This document shows, piece by piece, positions 1-6,471 of a stretch of DNA of 36,828 bases. Each line of letters opens with the position of its first letter. The first letter of the stretch is position 1. Below the pieces are notes generated by a model, which had not been told where the DNA came from, did no database searches, and was given only the letters and a program-made list of their open reading frames with translations. A program made the translations under genes and the position numbers. The DNA lies in assembly GCA_905234985.1 (NCBI GenBank), contig CAJOJQ010000036.1, positions 1-36,828 on the forward strand, read 5' to 3'. This stretch comes from an uncultured Christensenellaceae bacterium. GTDB taxonomy: Bacteria > Bacillota > Clostridia > Christensenellales > Aristaeellaceae.

Positions 1-66
1 TTGTTTGGGGACGTGCCTTTTGCTGGCTGTCCACTGAACGGGGACGTGTAGGTCTGCCTTACCAAA
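1..66. repeat. Direct repeat GGGGACGTG at island edge
   Basis: The 9-mer GGGGACGTG occurs at 7-15 and again at 40-48. No coding frame is evident and no ribosome site precedes the first ORF. The segment may be the remnant of a mobile-element end that replaced the native 5' region of the first cassette. This is inference from position and the repeat only. Confidence 0.3.
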
Positions 67-81
67 GTGTGTGTCCATCCT

Positions 82-324
82 ATGGGGTACAGTTTAGAAC
101 GCACGAAGAAAAGCAAAGAAGGAAAAAGCCCGATCAATTTTGACGTATACGAAGAAGACAAAAACGCATTGAAACAGATAGCAAAAGAAAACGGCGAAAG
201 CATAGCGGAATATATAACCGCCGCCGTGAATCAAAGAGCAGGCAAACAGGTTTTAACGCCGCCAGCGAAACGCGGCACATACACCAGAAAAAGAAAGGAT
301 CAGAAAAATGGTGACATTATATAA
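82..324 (+). CDS. Small ribbon-helix-helix-like protein, cassette 1
   Basis: About 80 residues. A short beta-like stretch (SPINFDVYEED) is followed by two helices ending in AEYITAAVNQRAGK, which fits an Arc/MetJ-type RHH DNA-binding fold. The C-terminal tail is basic. Two related proteins follow at 756 and 1398, sharing the pattern (A)xYIxxAIxQxAGK. GTG at 67 is in frame, but ATG 82 is preferred; neither has a good ribosome site, so the 5' end may be damaged by the repeat just upstream. The stop overlaps the start of the next gene (308), which suggests translational coupling. A role as a repressor of its own cassette is inference. Confidence 0.6.
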   Translation: MGYSLERTKKSKEGKSPINFDVYEEDKNALKQIAKENGESIAEYITAAVNQRAGKQVLTPPAKRGTYTRKRKDQKNGDII

Positions 325-640
325 AATTATTGGATATATTGGAATTATTGGAGGCGTTTTCATCGCAATATTAAGCCCGATTTTTAGCATCAACAAGCCC
401 GATACCTATATCATCGCCGGAGGAATCGCCGCGATCATATACGGAATAATTGCACTTGTTAAAGCATCATTTTTTGAACGGCTGGAAACAGACGTTAAAC
501 AAACAAGGACGAACACAGTATTATTATATAAGTATCTCAAAGGTGAATACACCGAGCAAGGCCCCAACGATCCCGCGCCAGTACAATCTGAACAACCCGC
601 CCAGGATCAAAATTTTTCAAGCTGGAAACGAAAGGAATAG
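308..640 (+). CDS. Small two-TM protein, cassette 1
   Basis: 110 residues with two hydrophobic segments at about 4-26 and 35-52, then a charged cytoplasmic-like tail with the stretch FFERLETDVKQTRTN and a Pro/Gln-rich end (EQPAQD). Its start overlaps the stop of the RHH gene by 17 bases in another frame. The protein encoded around 1010-1341 has the same plan (two TM segments, an xxERxxxxxxxxxRNT-like stretch, and an EPAQE end), so the two look homologous. I do not recognise the family. Holin-like or membrane-toxin roles are possible but nothing specific supports them. Confidence 0.6.
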   Translation: MVTLYKIIGYIGIIGGVFIAILSPIFSINKPDTYIIAGGIAAIIYGIIALVKASFFERLETDVKQTRTNTVLLYKYLKGEYTEQGPNDPAPVQSEQPAQDQNFSSWKRKE

Positions 641-699
641 AACAGGATCCATGTCACCGGAATAGCCGGATTATCAAAATAATTAGACAGAAGACAAGA

Positions 700-755
700 A
701 CACAGTGGGATCGAACCAGCCCTGTGCATATTTCAAGAGGAAGAAAGGCGAAAGC
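700..755 (+). repeat. Inter-cassette leader motif
   Basis: The segment upstream of the second RHH gene reads AGAACACAGTGGGATCGAAC, then CCAGCCCTGTG, then an AAGAGGAAG purine tract and AAAGCATGAGCGAAA. The segment before the third RHH gene (1345-1410) shares CCTGTG, AAGAGGAAG and AAAGCATGAGCGAAA. The segment after the last gene (2038-2058) shares AGAACACAG and TCGAAC. CACAG...CTGTG can pair. This looks like duplicated leader DNA of the cassettes, with a possible operator or RNA role. Confidence 0.4.
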
Positions 756-1013
756 ATGAGCGAAAAGAGAAAAAACATAATTGCAATAAAAGCAAATGAC
801 GAAGAAAAAGAAGAATTTGAAAAGACATGGAAAGAAAATGGATATACAAAAGGTGCACAATATATTATTGATGCAATCAATCAAAAAGCAGGAAAAATAA
901 TTTTTAGCACAAGAAAACATGCAGACTATGACCACAAAGCACCAGCCCGCCGCGCCCGTGAAGAAGCAGAAAAACAAGGGATCATATATAGAAAAGAGGA
1001 TCAAAAAGCATGA
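756..1013 (+). CDS. Small ribbon-helix-helix-like protein, cassette 2
   Basis: 85 residues starting MSEKRKNIIAIKANDEEKEE, with a second helix AQYIIDAINQKAGK matching cassette 1. A basic, Arg/Lys-rich C-terminus follows. ATG 756 has an upstream purine-rich ribosome site (AGGAAGAAAGGCGAAAGC). The frame could extend upstream, but cassette 3 begins with the same MSE- sequence and leader, which supports this start. The stop (TGA 1011-1013) overlaps an ATG at 1010, the ancestral start of the membrane-protein partner. It is AT-rich, unlike the chromosome to the right. Confidence 0.65.
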   Translation: MSEKRKNIIAIKANDEEKEEFEKTWKENGYTKGAQYIIDAINQKAGKIIFSTRKHADYDHKAPARRAREEAEKQGIIYRKEDQKA

Positions 1014-1341
1014 CTATTTTTATAGGTGTATCGCCGGTTTAATTATTTGTTGTGCGCTGTTTGGCATGATAAGCGGCGCGAATATAATAGTAACAGCTCG
1101 AAGCAAAGTGATCAATAACTCAAGGGGATTATATGGGCAAGACTTAGAAAACGCCATTAAAGCACAGGAGCAACAAGGATATATCTATATAGGAGCTTCA
1201 GCTGGTTTAATTGTAATTGCCTTGAGAATGTTTATCACAGCAAAGAAAACAGATTTACTTGAAAGAATTTCTTTTTCTCTTGCGGCCATCGAAAGAAACA
1301 CACCCGCGTCGGTAAAAACAGGGGAACCTGCCCAAGAATAA
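1010..1341 (+). pseudogene. Two-TM protein of cassette 2, frameshifted near its start
   Basis: By analogy with cassettes 1 and 3 the gene should start at ATG 1010 (ATGA overlap with the RHH stop). That frame ends after ten codons. The long frame that continues with two TM segments (about YFYRCIAGLIICCALFGMIS and GYIYIGASAGLIVIALRMF) is reached only by a -1 shift near the T-run at 1017-1021. The tail LLERISFSLAAIERNT...EPAQE resembles the cassette 1 partner. Either it is a decayed gene, or the shift is programmed at TTTTTA, or it starts at an in-frame GTG (958) or ATG (919/928) inside the RHH gene without a ribosome site. Confidence 0.5.
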
Positions 1342-1397
1342 GCCAGTATCAAAACTGTCTCCTGTGTATTTTTTTGTTTTAAGAGGAAGGTAAAAGC

Positions 1398-1640
1398 ATG
1401 AGCGAAACAGGCAAGAAAACAAGAATGCACGTCACAGAAGACAATAAAAAGGAATGGGACAAAGTTTAATATGATAGAATTGGAATAGTGACGAAAAAAG
1501 TAGGCAAGACCCGCGAAAGAGTAAATGAAGCTGCAGCTAAAAAGGAAATATCAGCGCAGCAATACATGATCAGCGCTATTGAAAAGCAACTAACTGCAGA
1601 CGGCTATCCCGCGCCAACTCCGGAGGATTACAAGAGATGA
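1398..1640 (+). pseudogene. Ribbon-helix-helix-like gene of cassette 3, in-frame stop
   Basis: Same leader and start (MSETGKK) as cassette 2. The frame hits TAA at 1467-1469 after 23 codons, then stays open in the same frame to TGA 1638-1640. The downstream part contains AQQYMISAIEKQL, matching the second RHH helix of the other copies. A GTG at 1488 could restart a 50-residue product. The copy is most simply a nonsense-mutated RHH gene; readthrough or reinitiation cannot be excluded. Its stop overlaps the next start (ATGA, 1637-1640), as in the other cassettes. Confidence 0.55.
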
Positions 1641-2029
1641 AATACTATACACCAAGTCAAGCAATATACGACAAACAACATATAGAAAAGATCATTGACA
1701 GCTTATTGGCATATAAAGGGCAGCTTCAGCAAATGAGAGGTCCGGCAACCCCGACAACAACAAAAGCAGAGATAGACAACGGATTAAAAATCATGCAAAT
1801 AGAATTAAATGTAATAGAATCAATAAATCAATTATTGACTGTTTCAAATGCCCTTGCACAGTATATCGATACTGAACAGCAACAGATCACAAAAGATATA
1901 ACGAGCGCAGAAAGACAATTAACCTTGTTTATTCAGCATGCGCAAGAAGCGGAACAACAACAGACAGAAAGAAAGTACCGAAGCGAAAAGCGAAGAAAAT
2001 GGATCAACGGAAAATATATTGATGAATAA
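1637..2029 (+). CDS. Small coiled-coil protein, cassette 3 partner
   Basis: 130 residues, no TM segment and no recognised domain. Heptad-like, Gln/Glu/Ile/Leu-rich sequence runs from about residue 14 to 110, and the C-terminus is strongly basic (ERKYRSEKRRKW). It starts within the stop of the degenerate RHH copy (ATGA), occupying the slot held by two-TM proteins in cassettes 1 and 2. CGGAGGATTACAAGAG ahead of ATG 1637 provides a ribosome site. The cassette slot seems to accept unrelated cargo. Function unknown. Confidence 0.6.
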   Translation: MKYYTPSQAIYDKQHIEKIIDSLLAYKGQLQQMRGPATPTTTKAEIDNGLKIMQIELNVIESINQLLTVSNALAQYIDTEQQQITKDITSAERQLTLFIQHAQEAEQQQTERKYRSEKRRKWINGKYIDE

Positions 2030-2044
2030 AGGAAGCACAGAACA

Positions 2045-2073
2045 CAGGGGTCTCGAACGGTTCGAGACCCCTG
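2045..2073 (+). terminator. Perfect 13-bp hairpin closing the AT-rich island
   Basis: CAGGGGTCTCGAA (2045-2057) pairs perfectly with TTCGAGACCCCTG (2061-2073) around a CGG loop. No T-run follows, so as an intrinsic terminator it is atypical. It sits at the junction between the AT-rich island and GC-rich chromosome and shares AGAACACAG and TCGAAC with the inter-cassette motif. It could instead be an attachment or recombination site. Confidence 0.45.
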
Positions 2074-2137
2074 AAAAGCTGTCATAAAATCAAGTGCTTC
2101 CGCTTTTGGATGTTTTTCACAATTTTTCAATTATTTC

Positions 2138-2166
2138 TTGCATTTGTCGCTATTTGGGACTACAAT
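2138..2166 (+). promoter_or_regulatory. Sigma-A promoter for PII-like/antiporter operon
   Basis: TTGCAT (2138-2143) and TACAAT (2161-2166) are separated by 17 bases. Transcription would begin near 2173, giving a 5' leader of about 105 bases before ATG 2277. Confidence 0.65.
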
Positions 2167-2170
2167 ACGT

Positions 2171-2254
2171 GTTTGCGCGAGAGTGCAAACCAGGATGAGC
2201 GCACGGGCGGAGCCGTGGCGCGTCCTGCCGCTTCCGAATGGTAAAGCGGCAGGC
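2171..2254 (+). promoter_or_regulatory. Structured 5' leader, candidate riboswitch or attenuator
   Basis: Three successive helices: GTTTGC/GCAAAC (2171-2190); AGGA.GCGC.ACGG with CCGT.GCGC.TCCT (2192-2226); and CCTGCCGCTT/AAGCGGCAGG (2224-2253), which overlaps the second by three bases so the two compete. The last hairpin ends just before the GGGAGG ribosome site (2263-2268). There is no T-run, so any control would act on translation. The downstream cation/proton antiporter suggests an ion or nucleotide ligand; I cannot assign a known riboswitch class. Confidence 0.4.
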
Positions 2255-2276
2255 ATCTAAGAGGGAGGTAAGAATC

Positions 2277-2618
2277 ATGCAGGTATTCGTATTTGTTTTG
2301 AACCGAACCGAGCATTTGGAAAGCCTGTTGCAGTCCTTTGCCGATCACGGCCTGCGGGGCGCCACCGTGCTGGACAGCAAGGGCATGGCCCGCATCCTGC
2401 ACACCGAGGATGAAATGCCCATCTTCTACGGCCTGCGCGCCATTCTGGAGCCGGAACGCCGCAGCAGCAAAACCATTTTCATGGTGCTGAAGGATGAGCA
2501 GGTGGATATCGCGCGGCAGGTGGTCAATGACGTGACCGGCGGGCTGGATGTGCCCGACAGCGGCATCATGTTTGCCCTGCCGCTGACCATGGTGGAAGGA
2601 CTGGAAAAGAAGAAATGA
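2277..2618 (+). CDS. PII-like (GlnB-fold) regulatory protein
   Basis: 113 residues. The ferredoxin-like pattern of PII relatives is visible: an N-terminal strand (MQVFVFVLN), a helix (LESLLQSFADHGLRGATVLDS), then KTIFMVLKDEQVDIARQVV and a final strand SGIMFALPLTMVEGL. The T-loop region is short and lacks the canonical uridylylated Tyr motif, so it is a PII-like rather than a classical nitrogen sensor. The start at ATG 2277 is fixed by GGGAGG eight bases upstream. Its last codons overlap the antiporter start (ATGA), so it probably senses a small molecule and controls that transporter. The ligand is unknown. Confidence 0.7.
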   Translation: MQVFVFVLNRTEHLESLLQSFADHGLRGATVLDSKGMARILHTEDEMPIFYGLRAILEPERRSSKTIFMVLKDEQVDIARQVVNDVTGGLDVPDSGIMFALPLTMVEGLEKKK

Positions 2619-3784
2619 ACATTCTGCTGCTGATCGGTATTGCCATGGCGGCGGGCCTGCTGGTGAGCCGCGGCGCCCGGGCCGTGAAATTGCCCAACGT
2701 AACGGCTTTCCTGGTGGCCGGTCTGATCATCGGGCCCTGCGTGGCGGGCATTATTTCCAAGGAACAGGCGGAGTCCATGGGCGTGATTTCCGAAGCGGCC
2801 CTGGGCTTTATCGCCTACGCCATCGGCGGCGAATTTAAGCTGGCGTACCTGAAAAAAATCGGCAAAGCGCCTTTGACCATCACCGTTTTCCAGGGCCTTG
2901 CCACGGCGATCTGCGTGGACGTGGGCCTGATCGCTTTTGGGGTGGACGTGCCACTGGCCCTGCTGCTGGGCGCCATCGCCTTAGCCACAGCCCCCGCCGC
3001 CACCCTGATGGTGGTGCGGCAGTACAAGGCTCACGGCCCCGTGACCCAGATGCTGCTGCCCGTGGTGGCCATGGACGACGCTTTGGGCCTGATGGTGTTC
3101 AGCATTTCCGCCTCCGTGGCCCAGGGGATGCTGGGCGGCGAAATCACCGTGCAGAGCATGGTGCTCACCCCCATCATCGAAATCGTGGGCAGCATCGCCC
3201 TGGGCGGGGCCTTGGGCTGGCTGCTGGCCTTCGGGGCGCGCTTCTTTGCCAGCCGGGGCAACAAGCTGGCCCTGTCCATCGCCCTGGTGCTGGCGGGCGT
3301 GGGTCTGTGCGATATGTGGAACCTGTCCTCCCTGCTGGTGTGCATGATGATCGGCGCGGTGATGGTGAATCTGAGCCAGGTGCATGAGGTGCTCATGGAG
3401 CAGTGCGACCGGTTCACGCCGCCCCTGTTCCTGCTGTTCTTCGTGCTGTCCGGCGCGGATCTGGATCTGTCCGTGCTGCCCAGCGTGGGTGTCATCGGCG
3501 TGGGCTACCTGCTGCTGCGCTCCATGGGTAAATGGGGCGGCACTATGTTAGGCGCTCTGTGCGTGAAAGCGGACGACAACATCAAAAAGTATCTGGGCCT
3601 CACCCTGCTGCCCCAGGCCGGCGTCGCCATCGGTATGGCAAGCCTGGTGGCGGCCCGCTTCCCCACCTTGGGCGCGCAGGTGAATACCATCGTGCTGGCG
3701 GGCGTGCTGGTGTTCGAGTTGATCGGCCCCGTCATTACCAAGCTCGCCCTGACCAAGGCGGGAGAAATCACCCCGGGAAAATAA
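2615..3784 (+). CDS. CPA2-family cation/proton antiporter (KefB/NapA-like)
   Basis: 389 residues, almost entirely hydrophobic, with about 11-13 TM segments. The fold matches the monovalent cation:proton antiporter-2 family, which exchanges Na+ or K+ for protons across the inner membrane. VVAMDDALGLMVF (residues about 150-160) carries the acidic pair expected in the CPA core (Asp-Asp). There is no C-terminal RCK/TrkA-N domain, which many Kef proteins have; the separately encoded PII-like protein upstream may replace that regulatory role. ATGA overlap with the PII-like gene. Confidence 0.8.
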   Translation: MNILLLIGIAMAAGLLVSRGARAVKLPNVTAFLVAGLIIGPCVAGIISKEQAESMGVISEAALGFIAYAIGGEFKLAYLKKIGKAPLTITVFQGLATAICVDVGLIAFGVDVPLALLLGAIALATAPAATLMVVRQYKAHGPVTQMLLPVVAMDDALGLMVFSISASVAQGMLGGEITVQSMVLTPIIEIVGSIALGGALGWLLAFGARFFASRGNKLALSIALVLAGVGLCDMWNLSSLLVCMMIGAVMVNLSQVHEVLMEQCDRFTPPLFLLFFVLSGADLDLSVLPSVGVIGVGYLLLRSMGKWGGTMLGALCVKADDNIKKYLGLTLLPQAGVAIGMASLVAARFPTLGAQVNTIVLAGVLVFELIGPVITKLALTKAGEITPGK

Positions 3785-4017
3785 TTGTTCTTACACTTTT
3801 CGGCTTTGGAGGCATTGCTTTCAAAGCTCTTTTTATTTTTTCAAGTACATTAAGTCTATACGTGATACGAGGCAGGGGGCTTGCTTTCTTTCCGCGTCAG
3901 CTAATATCCGCAGATGAGGGTCCAGGGAGATCATCTCCCTGGTCGGGGTCTGGGGCGGATAGCCCCAGGGGATCTTTCTTGCCAACTGCATATGCTCATT
4001 TAATCGAAAGAATGTAT
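3785..4017 (+). other. Gene-free region after the antiporter
   Basis: No credible coding frame. It contains a T-rich stretch after the antiporter stop and, from 3898, a palindromic repeat also found at 19332-19402 in the other orientation. No canonical terminator stem with a T-run was recognised. Confidence 0.5.
3898..3970 (+). repeat. Palindromic intergenic repeat, family A copy 1
   Basis: Two adjacent palindromes: CCAGGGAGAT/ATCTCCCTGG (3922-3942) and CTGGGGC/GCCCCAG (3950-3968), joined by TCGGGGT. The reverse complement of 19332-19402 is nearly identical, including the upstream flank AGCTA..TCCGCAG..AGGGT. The conserved flank plus palindromes indicates an interspersed repeat rather than chance. 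Confidence 0.75.
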
Positions 4018-4046
4018 TTGGCTTTCTTGGCGATTTGTGGTATGAT
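4018..4046 (+). promoter_or_regulatory. Sigma-A promoter for EamA transporter operon
   Basis: TTGGCT (4018-4023), 17-base spacer, TATGAT (4041-4046). It lies about 80 bases upstream of the first start codon of the transporter-dnaD-dnaC run. Confidence 0.55.
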
Positions 4047-4127
4047 AGAAACGGTGGAAGATCGGACTTTGACCGTCGCCGCCGCGATCGGGTTTTTTCA
4101 ATCAGGAAAAGAAAGAATGGAAATTCC

Positions 4128-5024
4128 ATGAAGAAAGAACTGCGTTCCGCCGGGCTGCTGTTTCTCACGGCGGCCATCTGGGGCTTTGCTATGGCGGCCC
4201 AGCGGGAGGGCAGCCGCTATTTGCAGCCCTTTACCTTCAACGCCAGCCGTTTTACCCTGGGGGCCGTGGCCGTGCTGCCCCTGATGCTGCGGGAAAACAG
4301 GCGGCAGGCCGTGCCATTTACCGGGCGGCAGGCTCTGTCCGGGGCCGCCTTGGGCGTGATCCTGTTTATCGCCTCCCTGCTTCAGCAATCGGGCGTGGGG
4401 GAGGCCGGGGCGGGGAAAGCGGGGTTCCTCACCGCCCTGTATGTGGTGCTGGTGCCGGTGCTGGGCGTGTTCCTTGGCAAAAAGACCAAAATCACCACCT
4501 GGCTGGCCCTGCTGCTGGCCCTGCCCGCCCTGTACCTTTTGTGCGTTCCCAAGGACGAAGCCTTTATCCTGGCCCCGTGGGACGGGCTGCTGCTGGCGGG
4601 GGCGTTTTTCTGGGCGGCCCATATCTTAGCCACGGATCATTTCGTCCGCTTTGTGCCGCCCCTGCGGCTGTGTGAGGCGCAGTTCGTGTTCGGCGCGGCG
4701 CTGAACTGGGTGTGCGCCCTGCTGTTTGAAACAGTGTCCGGGGAAAACCTGCTCCACGCCCTGGTGCCGGTGGCGTACTGCGGCATCATGTCCACGGGGG
4801 TGGGGTATCTGTGCCAGACCTTGGGGCAGCGGGGCATCCGGCCCGCGTTCGCGGCGCTGATCCTGTCCCTGGAATCGGTGTTCTGCGTCATCGCCGGGGC
4901 GCTGCTGCTGGGAGAGCGGATGGACGGCCGGGGCTATGTCGGCTGCGCGCTCATGTTAGCGGCGGTGCTGCTGGCACAATTGGGATCGCTGCTCATCCCC
5001 GAAAAGGAGGATAAAAATGCTTGA
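4128..5024 (+). CDS. EamA/DMT-superfamily transporter
   Basis: 298 residues with about ten TM segments in two five-TM halves, the layout of drug/metabolite transporters (EamA, RhaT/YdcZ type). Features include AAIWGFAMAAQREGSRYLQP near the N-terminus and GYLCQTLGQRGIRPAFAALILSLE in the second half, typical of DMT permeases. Substrate cannot be read from sequence. ATG 4128 is chosen because the preceding 31 in-frame codons are basic, non-membrane sequence and the promoter lies within them. The stop overlaps the DnaD-like gene by eight bases. Confidence 0.75.
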   Translation: MKKELRSAGLLFLTAAIWGFAMAAQREGSRYLQPFTFNASRFTLGAVAVLPLMLRENRRQAVPFTGRQALSGAALGVILFIASLLQQSGVGEAGAGKAGFLTALYVVLVPVLGVFLGKKTKITTWLALLLALPALYLLCVPKDEAFILAPWDGLLLAGAFFWAAHILATDHFVRFVPPLRLCEAQFVFGAALNWVCALLFETVSGENLLHALVPVAYCGIMSTGVGYLCQTLGQRGIRPAFAALILSLESVFCVIAGALLLGERMDGRGYVGCALMLAAVLLAQLGSLLIPEKEDKNA

Positions 5025-6471
5025 ATGGGATCAGGAGGCACGTATCTACGGCGTAACCGCCGTGGAAAACCGCTTTCTCCTGGATTATCTGCCCGACGCC
5101 AAGGGCGATTATGTGAAGGTGTATCTGTGGGGCCTGTTTGCCTGCGCCTGGAAGGGGCCGGAGTACACCCTGGAGGAAATGGCGGCGGATCTGGATATGC
5201 CCAAGGCGGAAATTGAGGCGGCCCTGCGGTACTGGGAGCGCCGGGCGCTGGTGTCCCATATCAGCAGCGATCCCCCCGTCTATCGCTTTTATTCCCCCAC
5301 CCAGCGCCAGACGGCGAATTTGGCCGATCTGCCGGTGGAAAAAGATTACGTGTCCTTTGCGGAAAACGTTTATCCTGTTTTCGGCGACAGGCGGGAAGTG
5401 AAGCCCTCGGAAATCGCCCTGGCCTGGGAATGGGTGCGGGACGTGGGCCTAAGCCAGGAAGCGGTGCTGATGCTGCTGCATCACTGCATTGAAAAGCGGG
5501 GCGTTCATTTTTCCTTCAAGGCGGCGGAAAAGCTGGCCGTTGCCATGAAGGAGGCGAACGTCGCCGGGTCGGAGGACGCGGAGCGTTTTCTGCAGCACAG
5601 CCAGAACATCCAGGACGGGGCCAGAAAGGTGCTTTCCCGCATGGGCAAGCGCCGGGCCGCGACGGAGGACGAATTGGCGCTGTACGAAAAATGGACCGGG
5701 GAATGGGGCTTTGAACCCCAGGCCGTGCTGGACGCCTGCCGGGAAACCACCGGCGGCGACCCGTCTTTCAAATATTTGGACGGGATTCTGAACCGCCTGC
5801 GCACCCAAACGGACGCCCGCACGGGGGAGGGCATGGCCCAAAAGCTGGACGAGGAAAAGGAAGAGAGAGAAAAGGCCCAGGAGGTATTTTCCCGGCTGGG
5901 GGCAAAGATTTCCGGACCCGCCGCCGCCACGGTCTACCGCTCCATGCTTTCGGAGCAGCCCCACGGGGTGCTGCTGCTGGCGGCGGACGAATGTCTGCGC
6001 ACCCACAAAAAGTTGGACGATATGAAGGCCTTGCTGGCCTCCTGGAAAAACCGGGGATTGACCACGGAGGAAGCCGTGCGCCAGTACCTGGAAAAGTACC
6101 GGGAAGCCAACCTGGCCCTGCGGGAGCTGTTCGAGGCCTGCGGCCACAGCGGCAGACCCACGGAGGCCGACCGGAAGCTGTATGAAAAATGGCAGGGCTG
6201 GGGCTACGGCCCGGAGCTGCTTCGCTGCGCGGCGGAGCAGGCCAGAAACGCGGAGGGCGGCAAAATCGCCTATCTGGATAAGGTGCTGGAAACCTGGCAC
6301 AGCGCGGGCATCACCAGCGTGGAGCAGGCTCAGGGCAGGCACAGGCCACCGTCAGCACCGAAAATGAAAACCGTCAGCGCCCAGCAGTACGGCCAGCGGC
6401 AGTATACTGAAGCGGAGTTGCTGGCGGTATCCGACGATCTGATCGAGGAAGCGAGGAAGCAGCGTGGATAA
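5017..6471 (+). CDS. DnaD-domain replication protein
   Basis: 484 residues. The N-terminal part (to about 115) resembles a winged helix (LEEMAADLDMPKAEIEAALRYWERRALV), followed by DnaD/DnaB-II-like helical domains with repeated LYEKWxxxWGxxPxxL and YLDxILxxW motifs at about 225-265 and 385-425. In Firmicutes such proteins help load the replicative helicase during initiation or restart. AAAGGAGGATAAAA before ATG 5017 gives a strong start. The stop overlaps the GTG of the DnaC-like loader, supporting a shared function. It is longer than B. subtilis DnaD (about 230 aa), apparently through duplication of the DnaD domain. Confidence 0.8.
   Translation: MLEWDQEARIYGVTAVENRFLLDYLPDAKGDYVKVYLWGLFACAWKGPEYTLEEMAADLDMPKAEIEAALRYWERRALVSHISSDPPVYRFYSPTQRQTANLADLPVEKDYVSFAENVYPVFGDRREVKPSEIALAWEWVRDVGLSQEAVLMLLHHCIEKRGVHFSFKAAEKLAVAMKEANVAGSEDAERFLQHSQNIQDGARKVLSRMGKRRAATEDELALYEKWTGEWGFEPQAVLDACRETTGGDPSFKYLDGILNRLRTQTDARTGEGMAQKLDEEKEEREKAQEVFSRLGAKISGPAAATVYRSMLSEQPHGVLLLAADECLRTHKKLDDMKALLASWKNRGLTTEEAVRQYLEKYREANLALRELFEACGHSGRPTEADRKLYEKWQGWGYGPELLRCAAEQARNAEGGKIAYLDKVLETWHSAGITSVEQAQGRHRPPSAPKMKTVSAQQYGQRQYTEAELLAVSDDLIEEARKQRG

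Noticed and set aside
690..730. tRNA-like T-arm (GGGATCGAACC)
   Set aside because: No acceptor, D or anticodon arms can be folded around it; treated as a cassette motif.
3532..4131. 199-codon plus-strand frame overlapping the antiporter end and the following gap
   Set aside because: It overlaps the antiporter in another frame, crosses the palindromic repeat and has no ribosome site.
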